Assembly (NCBI RefSeq): GCF_014192915.1
Contig: NZ_JACHYN010000013.1
Coordinates: forward strand, 62,001 to 126,000
Source of the DNA: Azospirillum sp. OGB3
Lineage (GTDB): Bacteria; Pseudomonadota; Alphaproteobacteria; Azospirillales; Azospirillaceae
Reading direction: 5' to 3'
Length of the DNA: 64,000 nucleotides
The notes beneath the pieces were generated by a model, which saw nothing but the letters and a program-made list of their open reading frames with translations, made no database searches and was not told the DNA's origin. The position numbers and the translations under genes were made by a program. Shown here piece by piece: positions 1 through 8,012 of the stretch (positions are counted from its first letter, which is position 1; each line of letters starts with the position of its first letter).

Positions 1-1
1 G

Positions 2-103
2 GCCTGCCGCCGCGGCCCCTCCGCCGCCATCGTCAGCGACATCGCCGTCGAGCCGGCCCGCGATCCCGGTCCGGGCGTCTTCGAGCAGCGTCCGACGCAG
101 TGA
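2..103 (+). CDS. 3' end of an unidentified gene (partial)
   Basis: An open frame enters from the left edge and stops with TGA at 101-103, giving a 33-residue C-terminal tail. The frame keeps G or C at nearly all third positions, as real genes here do. The tail shows no recognisable motif and the family cannot be named. An antisense or non-coding reading cannot be excluded from so little sequence. Confidence 0.4.
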   Translation, partial: ACRRGPSAAIVSDIAVEPARDPGPGVFEQRPTQ

Positions 104-180
104 CGGCGGGGCGGGGTGGTTAGCGTTCTGTTAGCCATGGGGGGCTAGGCTGTCGGGTGCGGGTGGGGGCTGTTTAGCCG

Positions 181-284
181 TGCCCCCACCCCGACCCTCT
201 CCCGCTATCGCAGGGGAGGGAGAGTATCGCGAAGCGGCGGCAGTCCCCTCCCCTGCAAAGCGGGGGAGGGTTAGGGAGGGGGCA
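181..284. repeat. 104-bp compound palindromic intergenic element
   Basis: The ends are imperfect terminal inverted repeats of 26 nt (181-206 and 259-284, about 22 of 26 matching by eye), both starting TGCCCCC when read inward. An inner inverted repeat pairs about 209-222 with 244-256 (GCAGGGGAGGGA against TCCCCTCCCCTGC). No coding capacity. It ends 12 nt before the next ATG. It resembles a MITE/REP-like element and shares the CCCTCTCCCG core with the palindromes at 51240, 57208, 58743 and 62289. Confidence 0.6.
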
Positions 285-295
285 CTCGGGTCGGG

Positions 296-805
296 ATGAG
301 CGGCGAAAGGCCAAAATCAGCGCTCCGGCTCCTGCGCGGCACGCTTCTCTCGCTCGGCTTGCTGGCAACCGGAGCCGCCTGGGCCAAGGGACCGCTCGAC
401 CGGACCGAGCCGGGGCACATGCCGCCGGTGCCGCCCGGGGGCTATAACCTGCCGCTGGCGCCGCCGGTGGTCCAGTACCCCTTGCCGCCGCAATGGGTGA
501 CCATCCGCTCCACCCAGGACTGGCGGCACGCCGGCACCTTCGAGAAGGAGCTGAGCAAGGCCTGCGCCGCCCGCCAGTTCCGCGAGCAGATGCCGATGCG
601 CTACCGCGCCATCTTCAAGGGCGAGGTCCTGGGCGTCGCCTTCGGCCACGGCCTGAACCTGCACGACCCGAAGAAGCAGGCGAACCGCAAGCTGATCTAC
701 CTGTTCCGGAACGGCGACAGCACCGGCTGCACCATCGTGTCGATCACCAACGAGGACCTGCGCGTCCTCAACGACGGGCAGCCCGCTGGGGCGGCGAAGC
801 GGTAG
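296..805 (+). CDS. Secreted hypothetical protein, proline-rich N-terminus
   Basis: 169 residues. A basic N-terminus and a hydrophobic stretch (about residues 12-28) end in a plausible signal peptidase I site, AWA-KG, so the protein is probably periplasmic or exported. A proline-rich segment follows (about 40-65) and then a mixed alpha/beta region that includes GVAFGHGLNLHDPKKQ. The family is not recognised. The start lies immediately behind the palindromic element at 181-284 and has no strong Shine-Dalgarno, so the exact start is uncertain. It converges on lipB with 3 nt between the stop codons. Confidence 0.7.
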   Translation: MSGERPKSALRLLRGTLLSLGLLATGAAWAKGPLDRTEPGHMPPVPPGGYNLPLAPPVVQYPLPPQWVTIRSTQDWRHAGTFEKELSKACAARQFREQMPMRYRAIFKGEVLGVAFGHGLNLHDPKKQANRKLIYLFRNGDSTGCTIVSITNEDLRVLNDGQPAGAAKR

Positions 806-808
806 GGG

Positions 809-1531
809 TCACTCCTCTGCGGCCGCGGCGCCGAAAACCTCCGCGAAGCTGGCGATCAGGGCGGCGTCCACATCCTCCATGGTGACGAGATGGCCGAGCG
901 CCACGATGGAGGTCACGCCATGCTCGCTGATGCCGCAGGGGACGATGCCGGCGAAGTGGGACAGGTCCGGCTCGACGTTCAGGGCGACGCCGTGGAAGCT
1001 GACCCAGCGGCGCACCCGCACGCCGATGGCGGCAATCTTGTCCTCCTGGCCGGGCGCGCCGCCGTAGGGCTGCTTGTCCACCCAGATGCCGACGCGGCCC
1101 TCCCGCCGTTCGCCGCGGATGTTGAAGGCGGCCAAGGTGCGGATCAGCCACTCCTCCAGATCCTGGACGAAGGCGCGGATGTCGGCGCCGCGCGTCTTCA
1201 GGTCCAGCATCACATAGGCCACGCGCTGCCCCGGCCCATGGTAGGTGAACTGCCCGCCGCGCCCGGCCTGATAGACGGGGAAGCGGCCCGGCTCCAGCAG
1301 GTCCTCCTCCCGCGCGCTGGTGCCGGCGGTGTAGAGGGGCGGGTGCTCCAGCAGCCAGACCAGCTCCGGCGCGGTGCCGGCGCGGATCGCCTCGACGCGG
1401 GCTTCCATCTCGGCCAGCGCGTCGGGGTAGGGGACGGGCGTGTCGCTGATGCGCCACTCCACCGCCCGCGCAGGGGCAGCAGCGGGAGCGGCATCGGTGG
1501 ACGGCGGAACGGGGGCGGTGAGGTCGGTCAT
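809..1531 (-). CDS. lipB: Lipoyl(octanoyl) transferase LipB
   Basis: 240 residues. Transfers the octanoyl group from acyl carrier protein to lipoyl domains of 2-oxoacid dehydrogenases and GcvH, the first step of protein lipoylation; cytoplasmic. The family signature RGGQFTYHGPGQ lies at 91-102. The catalytic Lys is K165 (in DKIAAIGVRV) and the catalytic Cys is C199 (in AGIVPCGIS), so both active-site residues are present. The frame stays open upstream to 1744, but that extension would run through the tRNA-Leu gene on the other strand; the ATG at 1531 gives normal family length. The first 25 residues are a low-complexity Ala/Pro tail typical of alphaproteobacterial LipB. No lipA neighbour is visible. 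Confidence 0.95.
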   Translation of the reverse strand: MTDLTAPVPPSTDAAPAAAPARAVEWRISDTPVPYPDALAEMEARVEAIRAGTAPELVWLLEHPPLYTAGTSAREEDLLEPGRFPVYQAGRGGQFTYHGPGQRVAYVMLDLKTRGADIRAFVQDLEEWLIRTLAAFNIRGERREGRVGIWVDKQPYGGAPGQEDKIAAIGVRVRRWVSFHGVALNVEPDLSHFAGIVPCGISEHGVTSIVALGHLVTMEDVDAALIASFAEVFGAAAAEE

Positions 1532-1574
1532 TCCGACGTTATGAACTTTCTTTTCCAAAAACGCGAGACGCCGC

Positions 1575-1603
1575 TTGATCGGGCGTCGGGGATCTGCTAT
1601 TCC
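1575..1603 (+). promoter_or_regulatory. Candidate promoter of tRNA-Leu
   Basis: TTGATC at 1575-1580 and TATTCC at 1598-1603 are separated by 17 nt, ahead of the tRNA at 1657. The -10 match is weak. It lies in the gap upstream of lipB, pointing away from it. Confidence 0.35.
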
Positions 1604-1656
1604 CCCGCTCCACCCGATGACGGGAGTGATCCCGACGTCGGTTCTACCAGCCTTGT

Positions 1657-1743
1657 GCGGTCGTGGCGGAATTGGTAGACGCGCAGCGTTGAGGTCGCTG
1701 TGGCAGAGATGCCGTGGAAGTTCGAGTCTTCTCGACCGCACCA
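1657..1743 (+). tRNA. tRNA-Leu, anticodon GAG
   Basis: 87 nt including an encoded CCA at 1741-1743. The acceptor stem pairs GCGGTCG with CGACCGC. The D arm contains GGAATTGGTAGAC, the anticodon stem CAGCG/CGCTG encloses TTGAGGT (anticodon GAG, reads CTC/CTT), a long class II variable arm follows, and the T arm holds GTTCGAGTC. This is the only tRNA seen in the window. Confidence 0.97.
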
Positions 1744-1778
1744 TCCCCCAGAAACGGGGGGTTCAGGCAAACAAACGA

Positions 1779-1815
1779 AAAGCCCGCAGGTCGATCGGAC
1801 CACAGCGGGCTTTTT
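1779..1815 (+). terminator. Rho-independent terminator after tRNA-Leu
   Basis: AAAGCCCGC (1779-1787) pairs perfectly with GCGGGCTTT (1805-1813), followed by further T residues. It lies 35 nt after the tRNA CCA. It could also serve the STAS gene arriving on the other strand, because the stem is flanked by A residues on its left. Confidence 0.85.
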
Positions 1816-1850
1816 CGTTTTCGGGCCACGGCGACCGGGACGGTCCCTTC

Positions 1851-2153
1851 TCAGCGGAACTCCACATACTGGTCGAGCGCGACGCGGCGCATGGTCTGCA
1901 CGATGTAGGGCTGTGCGTTGTGCACCGTCACCAGCCCCTTGGCGTCGCGGCAGCGGTTGGCGAGAACGAACAGCATGCCGATCGCCGCGGAGTCGAGAAA
2001 GGTCAGGTAGCGCAGGTCCAGCCGCACGTCGGGCCGCGCGCCGATGTCCCAATCCGCCAGCAGGTCGTGGAATTTGCGGCTGTCGTCGTAGGTGAAACGC
2101 CCCGACAGCATGATCCCCTCCTGACCGTCGATGTCGGTGTAGGCGTACTCCAT
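1851..2153 (-). CDS. STAS-domain protein (anti-anti-sigma factor type)
   Basis: 100 residues, a single STAS domain like SpoIIAA/RsbV. Such proteins bind anti-sigma or switch kinases depending on phosphorylation of a conserved Ser. The expected loop is present as FLDSAAIGM (52-60), S55 being the candidate phosphosite. The frame is open much further upstream, but that part is a shadow of mgtE; the ATG at 2153 gives exactly one domain. No anti-sigma kinase or PP2C phosphatase gene is adjacent, so it is an orphan whose partner must be encoded elsewhere. It is divergent from mgtE. Confidence 0.85.
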   Translation of the reverse strand: MEYAYTDIDGQEGIMLSGRFTYDDSRKFHDLLADWDIGARPDVRLDLRYLTFLDSAAIGMLFVLANRCRDAKGLVTVHNAQPYIVQTMRRVALDQYVEFR

Positions 2154-2324
2154 CGTCACATCCGCTGGCCGGTGGTGTCGGTTCTTCTCGGGCTGCGCGA
2201 GGTGAAAAGCCACGCGCGCATTATGGGTGCACGAATTGTGAAGCCCACGCAAGCAATTGCGCGTGGGGCCGAAGACCCGCGACCGGCCCGCCGGGCTGGA
2301 CAAAACAGTGGCACACCTATATTC

Positions 2325-2409
2325 GGTGGGCGCCCCGGCGGGAACCCGCGAGGGCTCCCCACCAACCCGCAAACGCCGGTGCGCCATGGTCGGCCGATCG
2401 TAGGACCAT
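2325..2409 (+). promoter_or_regulatory. Structured leader upstream of mgtE (unclassified)
   Basis: The 297-nt gap between the STAS gene and mgtE holds two stem-loops just before mgtE. The first, 2325-2363, pairs GGTGGG with CCCACC and GCCC with GGGC around an inner CGGG/CCCG. The second, 2386-2409, pairs ATGGTC with GACCAT. They end 41 nt before the start codon. I do not recognise the M-box or mgtA-leader consensus here. A regulatory role is inferred from position only. Confidence 0.35.
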
Positions 2410-2450
2410 GCCGTCACGCCGCATTGCCATCGTGAAGGGAGGGTGCCGCC

Positions 2451-3890
2451 ATGCACACCGACCGCCAGGAACCGGATCGTATCCAGGACGATGTGCCGCA
2501 CCCGGCCGAACGCCCCGACCCGCCCCGCGAGGACGGCGAGGAGGAGCGCGCCTATGGTGTCGAGCCGGAGTTCGTGGAGGAGGTCGTTGAACGGCTGCAC
2601 GCCGGACGGCGCGACGAGCTGCGGGCCGAACTGGACCGGCTTCATCCCGCCGACATCGCCGACCTGATCGAGCAGCTCGGCCACGACGACCGGGAGGCGC
2701 TGATCGGCGTCCTGCGTCCCGACTTCGACGGCGAGGTGCTGAGCTACCTCAACCCCGATCTCCGCGAAGAGATCGTCGAGCTGTTCGAGCCGAAGGAACT
2801 GGCCGCTGCCGTCGCGGAGCTGGACACCGACGACGCCGTCGACGTCATCGAGGACCTGGACGAGGACACCCGGCGCGAGGTGCTGGAGAATCTGCCGGCC
2901 GCCGACCGCGCGCTGGTCCAGGAGAACCTGACCTACGACGAGTACACCGCCGGCCGCCTGATGCAGCGCGATCTGGTGGCGGTGCCGCAGTTCTGGACGG
3001 TGGGCAAGACCATCGACTATGTCCGTGCCGCCACCGACGAGCTGCCGGAGGACTTCTACGACATCTTCGTCGTCGACCCCATGCACCGGGTGGTCGGGGC
3101 GGTGCCGCTGTCGCGCCTGCTGCGCCAGAAGCGGTCCGTCCGCATCGCCGATCTGGTGACGGAGGAGGTGGACACCATCCCCGCCACCATGGACCAGGAG
3201 GAGGTGGCAAACCTGTTCCGCCAATACGCCCTGGTCTCCGCCCCCGTGGTGGACGCCGGAGGGCGGCTGATCGGCGTCATCACCGTCGACGACGTGGTCC
3301 ACATCATCGACGAGGAGGCCGAGGACGACATCGGCAAGCTGGGCGGCGTCGGCGACACCTCGATCTACCGTTCGGTTCTGGAAACCTCGCGTTCGCGCAT
3401 TTCCTGGCTGGGGCTGAACCTGTTCACCGCCTTCGCGGCGGCGGGCGTCATCTCGCTGTTCGAGGCGACCATCGAGCAGATCGTGGCGCTGGCCGTGCTG
3501 ATGCCGATCACCGCCTCGATGGGCGGCAACGCCGGGACCCAGACGCTGACCGTAGCGGTGCGCGCCCTGGCGACGCGCGAGCTGTCGTCCTCCAACGCGC
3601 CCCGTGTGGTCGGCAAGGAGGTTCTGGTCGGTCTGCTCAACGGCGCCGTCTTCGCCACGCTGGTGGGGGCCATCGCCGCGACGTGGTTCGAGCCGATGAT
3701 CGGCTTGGTGATCGGCTGCGCCATGGTCATCAACCTGTTCGTCGCCGGCCTGTGCGGGGTGCTGATCCCCATCGGGCTGGACCGGCTGGGCGTCGATCCG
3801 GCGGTGGCGAGTTCGGTCTTCCTGACCACCATGACCGACGTCATCGGATTCCTGTCCTTCCTGGGGTTGGCGTCGCTTTTGTTGTTGTGA
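2451..3890 (+). CDS. mgtE: Magnesium transporter MgtE
   Basis: 479 residues, the normal family length. MgtE is a homodimeric inner-membrane Mg2+ channel gated by cytoplasmic Mg2+. The domain order is an acidic N-terminal extension (1-40), the helical MgtE N domain (about 45-150, containing LHPADIADLIEQL), two CBS domains (about 160-280) and five transmembrane helices to the C-terminus. The pore region contains MPITASMGGNAGTQTLTVAVR, the most conserved part of the family. The ATG is preceded by a good Shine-Dalgarno, AAGGGAGGG. The many Asp/Glu residues in the N and CBS domains agree with Mg2+ sensing. Confidence 0.95.
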   Translation: MHTDRQEPDRIQDDVPHPAERPDPPREDGEEERAYGVEPEFVEEVVERLHAGRRDELRAELDRLHPADIADLIEQLGHDDREALIGVLRPDFDGEVLSYLNPDLREEIVELFEPKELAAAVAELDTDDAVDVIEDLDEDTRREVLENLPAADRALVQENLTYDEYTAGRLMQRDLVAVPQFWTVGKTIDYVRAATDELPEDFYDIFVVDPMHRVVGAVPLSRLLRQKRSVRIADLVTEEVDTIPATMDQEEVANLFRQYALVSAPVVDAGGRLIGVITVDDVVHIIDEEAEDDIGKLGGVGDTSIYRSVLETSRSRISWLGLNLFTAFAAAGVISLFEATIEQIVALAVLMPITASMGGNAGTQTLTVAVRALATRELSSSNAPRVVGKEVLVGLLNGAVFATLVGAIAATWFEPMIGLVIGCAMVINLFVAGLCGVLIPIGLDRLGVDPAVASSVFLTTMTDVIGFLSFLGLASLLLL

Positions 3891-3913
3891 CCAACGAAAA
3901 GGGGCTTGCCAAA

Positions 3914-4029
3914 GGCGGCTCCCTTCCGGATGATCCGGGCATTGGCTGGGGTGCCGTGCGGGATGAGCCCGCGCGGCTGAGATCACACCCATCGAACCTG
4001 TCTGGATAATGCCAGCGAAGGGAGCCGCC
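3914..4029 (+). promoter_or_regulatory. TPP riboswitch (THI element) controlling thiO-thiS-thiG
   Basis: The conserved aptamer core is plain: GGGGTGCC (3948-3955), GGCTGAGATCACACCC, GAACCTGTCTGGATAATGCC and AGCGAAGGGA. A hairpin-capped helix closes it: 3914-3925 is a perfect 12-nt complement of 4018-4029. The 3' strand of this helix contains the Shine-Dalgarno AAGGGAG, and the ATG follows at 4032. Thiamine pyrophosphate binding should therefore mask the ribosome binding site directly, without a separate expression platform. A small CCGGA/TCCGG stem is inserted at 3926-3938. Confidence 0.95.
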
Positions 4030-4031
4030 GC

Positions 4032-5201
4032 ATGGTATCCGCGCCCTTATTTCATTCTGATTCCGCAAAACCCACCGTCGCCGTGGTCGGCGCCGGGGTG
4101 ATCGGCCTGTCCATCGCCTGGAGGCTGGCCGCCGCCGGCTGCCGGGTCGAGGTCTTCGACCGTGGCGCCGCCGGCCGGGGCGCCAGCCACGCTGCGGGCG
4201 GAATGCTCGCCGCCTGCGTGGAAACCGAACCCGGCGAAGAAAGCCTTCTGCCGCTGACCCGCGCCTCGCAGGACCTGTGGCCCGCCTTCGCGGCGGAGCT
4301 GGAGGCCGCCTCCGGCATGGCGGTGGACCTGCGCGGCGAAGGCACGATGGTCATCGCGCTGAACGCTGACGACTCGGCCAAGGTGCGCTTCCTGCACGAT
4401 TTCCAGACCAAGCTCGGCCTGCCGGTGGAATGGCTGAGCGGGGCAGAGGTGCGGCGGCGCGAACCCTACCTCCAGCCGGGCGTGGCCGGCGCGCTCTTCT
4501 GCGCCGGCGACCATCAGGTCGACAACCGCAAGGTTGCCACCGCCCTGCACGCCGCCGCCCTGCGGGCCGGTGCCGTGGTGCACGAATACGCCGAGGTGTC
4601 TCGCATCGAGATCCGCGGCGGCCGCGCCGTCGGCGTCCAGGTCGGCGACCGGCTTTTCGAGGCCGATCGGGTGATTTTGGCCGCCGGGGCGTGGTCGGGC
4701 TGGATCGACGGGCTGTCTCCGGCGGGGCGTCCGCCGGTGCGCCCGGTGAAGGGGCAGATGCTCTGCCTGCGCATGGACGCCCGCCTGCCGCTGCTGCGCC
4801 ATGTGGTGTGGACGCCGGGCACCTACCTGATCCCGCGGCTGGACGGGCGGCTGCTGGTCGGCGCCACGACGGAGGAGCGCGGATTCGACGACCGGCTGAC
4901 CGCCGGGGGCCAGTTCGCCCTGCTGGAAGGGGCGTGGCGCGCCCTGCCGGGCATCGCCGAACTGCCCATCGAGGAAGCCTGGGCCGGTTTCCGTCCGGGC
5001 ACCCGCGACGATGCCCCGATCCTCGGCCTCTCGGAGGTGGAGGGACTGGTCTACGCCACTGGGCACCACCGCAACGGCATCCTGCTGACTCCGGTCACCG
5101 CGGAATCGATCGCGCGGCTGATCCTGACCGGGGAGACCGATCCGGTGATCCGTCCCTTTGCGCTCGACCGCTTCGCCCAGTCGAAGGGGGCCGCGGCATG
5201 A
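4032..5201 (+). CDS. thiO: Glycine oxidase ThiO
   Basis: 389 residues. This FAD-dependent amine oxidase turns glycine into dehydroglycine (iminoacetate), the glycine-derived unit of the thiamine thiazole ring in aerobes. The N-terminal Rossmann motif GAGVIGLSIAWRLAAAG (20-36) is followed by the ThiO-type GRGASHAAGGMLA. The C-terminal GFRPGTRDDAPILG and ATGHHRNGILLTP are typical of DAO/ThiO proteins. It is the first gene behind the TPP riboswitch, its stop overlaps the thiS start (ATGA), and it is followed by thiG, so the pathway assignment is firm. Confidence 0.95.
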   Translation: MVSAPLFHSDSAKPTVAVVGAGVIGLSIAWRLAAAGCRVEVFDRGAAGRGASHAAGGMLAACVETEPGEESLLPLTRASQDLWPAFAAELEAASGMAVDLRGEGTMVIALNADDSAKVRFLHDFQTKLGLPVEWLSGAEVRRREPYLQPGVAGALFCAGDHQVDNRKVATALHAAALRAGAVVHEYAEVSRIEIRGGRAVGVQVGDRLFEADRVILAAGAWSGWIDGLSPAGRPPVRPVKGQMLCLRMDARLPLLRHVVWTPGTYLIPRLDGRLLVGATTEERGFDDRLTAGGQFALLEGAWRALPGIAELPIEEAWAGFRPGTRDDAPILGLSEVEGLVYATGHHRNGILLTPVTAESIARLILTGETDPVIRPFALDRFAQSKGAAA

Positions 5202-5407
5202 GCGCCCGCATCCGCGTGAACGGGCGGGAGGAGGACCTCGCCGCCCCCACCGTCGCCGCCCTTCTGTCCGACCGGGGCATCGCCGCGGGCACGCGCGGGG
5301 TCGCCGTCGCCCTCAACGGCGCCGTCCTGCCGTCCCGCCGCTGGGACGAGACGCCCCTGTCCGCGGGCGACGCCCTGGAGATCATCCGCCCCGTGCAGGG
5401 CGGTTGA
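5198..5407 (+). CDS. thiS: Sulfur carrier protein ThiS
   Basis: 69 residues, ubiquitin fold (beta-grasp). The C-terminus ends in Gly-Gly, which is adenylated by ThiF and thiocarboxylated to donate sulfur to the thiazole ring made by ThiG. The N-terminus RIRVNGREEDL and the motif VAVALNGAVLPS match the family. The ATG overlaps the thiO stop as ATGA, so translation is coupled. thiF is not in this window. Confidence 0.93.
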   Translation: MSARIRVNGREEDLAAPTVAALLSDRGIAAGTRGVAVALNGAVLPSRRWDETPLSAGDALEIIRPVQGG

Positions 5408-5452
5408 CCTTCCCCCGCCGGAGAGCGGGACCAATTTCCGAAGGACACACCC

Positions 5453-6223
<771 letters not shown>

Positions 6224-6287
6224 GGCTGGCGCAGGGTAGGGGCCGTCCGATGTCAAACCCCCGAACACAATCAGAGAGACCCGAGAC

Positions 6288-6731
6288 GTGCCCAAGACCT
6301 TCGAACCGCGCGATCCGGACTGGGAGGCGCGCTGCCGCGCCAGCTTCGAAATCCAGCCGATCTGCAAGACGCTGGGGATCGAGCTGACTCGGCTGGAGCC
6401 CGGCTTCTGCGAGATGCGCCTGCCGTTCCGCGCCGACCTGACGCAGCAGCACGGCTTCTTCCACGCGGGCATGGTCAGCACGCTGGCCGACAACGCCGGG
6501 GGTTACGCCGGCTACACGCTGATGCCGGCGGGCAGCGAGGTTCTGGCGGTGGAGTTCAAGGTCAATCTGATGTCGCCGGCCAAGGGCGAGGTGATGATCG
6601 CCCGCGCCCGCGTGTTGAAACCGGGCCGCACCCTGACCGTCACCAGCGTCGAGATCTCGATGCTCGACGGCGGGGTGGAGAAGGACTGCGCCATCATGCA
6701 GCAGACCCTGTTCTGCCAAGCCCCCGCCTGA
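6288..6731 (+). CDS. PaaI-family thioesterase (hotdog fold)
   Basis: 147 residues. Hotdog-fold acyl-CoA thioesterase of the PaaI/YigI type, cytoplasmic, probably tetrameric. The active-site block HGFFHAGMVSTLADNAGGYA occupies about 55-74, with D68 as candidate nucleophile or general base. The substrate is unknown; the PaaI subgroup hydrolyses aromatic or medium-chain acyl-CoA. The start is GTG. It lies 64 nt downstream of thiG on the same strand with no visible terminator, so it may be read through from the thiamine operon, but no thiamine role is known for the family. Confidence 0.85.
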   Translation: MPKTFEPRDPDWEARCRASFEIQPICKTLGIELTRLEPGFCEMRLPFRADLTQQHGFFHAGMVSTLADNAGGYAGYTLMPAGSEVLAVEFKVNLMSPAKGEVMIARARVLKPGRTLTVTSVEISMLDGGVEKDCAIMQQTLFCQAPA

Positions 6732-6769
6732 GCCGTCCCAACCCTGTCCATCCGATCCAGGAGGTTCGC

Positions 6770-7243
6770 ATGCCGCTGTCGCGTCTTTTCGGTGCCGCGC
6801 TGATCGCGGGCGCCGCCACCGTCGCCCTGGCCCAGCCGGCCCTTGCCCAGAAGAAGGAGCCGCCGGCCTGCGGCGCTGTGTCCTTCCGCGCCATCGCCCC
6901 CGGCGCGCCGGACGGTGAAACCGACGCCGGGCTCTACAAGTCCCGATTCGGCAAGATCGAGGTGAAGGCCGAGGTGAGGGGTGGGCAGGCCACCAATTAT
7001 TACATGGTGCTGAACGGCAAGCGCATCGACGCCTCGGCCAACCCGCCCAAGGCCGCCGATTCCTGCCTGACGTCCAAGAGCGTCAAGCTGCCCTACCAGA
7101 AGCAGGCGGCGGGCGCCTGCACTGGCAACCGCTTCCGCGTGGTGATCGACCGCTCCGGCAAGCAGCCGGTGGCCCTGTTCTTCGGCCTGCACGGCGACGA
7201 TTGGGCCTATTGCAGCGGCACGACGCTGGACAAGGGCGCCTGA
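6770..7243 (+). CDS. Secreted hypothetical protein
   Basis: 157 residues. The N-terminal signal peptide (hydrophobic about 6-22) ends at a clear ALA-QK or AQPALAQ site. The mature part is small, has several Cys residues (in ACGAV, DSCLT, GACTGN and AYCSG) that could form two disulfides, and reads as beta-rich. A good Shine-Dalgarno (AGGAGG) precedes the ATG. The family is not recognised. It sits between the thioesterase and nnrU with short spacers, so it may be co-transcribed. Confidence 0.75.
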   Translation: MPLSRLFGAALIAGAATVALAQPALAQKKEPPACGAVSFRAIAPGAPDGETDAGLYKSRFGKIEVKAEVRGGQATNYYMVLNGKRIDASANPPKAADSCLTSKSVKLPYQKQAAGACTGNRFRVVIDRSGKQPVALFFGLHGDDWAYCSGTTLDKGA

Positions 7244-7276
7244 CGAGGGCTGTAGGACGCGACCGGGAGACCGCTC

Positions 7277-7975
7277 ATGACCGGGACCATCGCCCATCTG
7301 TCCGCCGCGGGCCTGTTCCTGCTGCTGACGCATTTCGGCATGTCCAGCACGCCGCTGCGCGCGGCAATGGTCGCACGGCTGGGCGAGAAGCCCTATCTCG
7401 GCCTCTATTCGCTGGTCGCGGCGCTGGCCTTCTGGTGGCTGGCGGCGGCCTACAGCGGGGCGCCCCATGTGCCGCTGTGGCCGCCCGCCGGCGGGCTGGC
7501 CTGGGTGCCGGTCCTGCTGGTGCCGGTGGCGTTGTTCCTGCTCGTCGCCGGCCTTTCCACCCCGAACCCGACCTCGGTCGGGCAGGACAAGCTGCTGGCG
7601 GGCGAGCGGGAACCGGTCCGCGGCATCCTGCGGGTGACGCGGAACCCGTTCCTGTGGGGCGTCGGGCTGTGGGCGGTCGCCCACATGGTGCCGAACGGCG
7701 ATCTCGCCTCGCTGATCCTGTTCGGCACGCTCGCCCTGCTGGCGCTGGGCGGCAGCGTCCTGATCGACGCGAAGCTGGCGCGGCGGCTGGGGATGGACTG
7801 GGACCGCTACGCCGCCCGCACCTCCAACCTGCCCTTCGCGGCGATCCTGGCCGGGCGCCAGAGCCTCGTCTGGCAGGAGATCGGCTGGTGGCGCCCGGTG
7901 GTGGCTCTGCTGCTTTACGGCGGGCTGCTGCACCTGCACCGGATGCTATTCGGCGTGTCGCCGCTGCCCTGGTGA
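7277..7975 (+). CDS. nnrU: NnrU family membrane protein
   Basis: 232 residues with about six hydrophobic helices. NnrU proteins were found in denitrifying alphaproteobacteria near nitric oxide reductase genes and are related to methyltransferase-like isoprenylcysteine/NnrU membrane proteins. The diagnostic block VTRNPFLWGVGLWAVAHM is present, followed by a conserved DWDRYAARTSNLPF segment. The biochemical role is not established. There are no nor or nir genes around it. It converges on the DUF4139 gene with 37 nt between the stops. Confidence 0.85.
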   Translation: MTGTIAHLSAAGLFLLLTHFGMSSTPLRAAMVARLGEKPYLGLYSLVAALAFWWLAAAYSGAPHVPLWPPAGGLAWVPVLLVPVALFLLVAGLSTPNPTSVGQDKLLAGEREPVRGILRVTRNPFLWGVGLWAVAHMVPNGDLASLILFGTLALLALGGSVLIDAKLARRLGMDWDRYAARTSNLPFAAILAGRQSLVWQEIGWWRPVVALLLYGGLLHLHRMLFGVSPLPW

Positions 7976-8012
7976 GGGTCCAACACCCCGCCGCGTTTCG
8001 GACCGCCTCCGT

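Noticed and set aside
181..290. CRISPR-like repetition near the left edge
   Set aside because: The repeats are inverted and nested, not regularly spaced direct repeats; no cas genes anywhere in the window.
1532..1744. N-terminal extension of LipB up to 1744
   Set aside because: It would be translated from the complement of tRNA-Leu, and the family starts near residue 72 of that frame.
1851..3992. A 713-codon minus-strand frame joining the STAS protein to sequence antisense to mgtE
   Set aside because: Only the last 100 codons have domain content; the rest is a shadow of mgtE.
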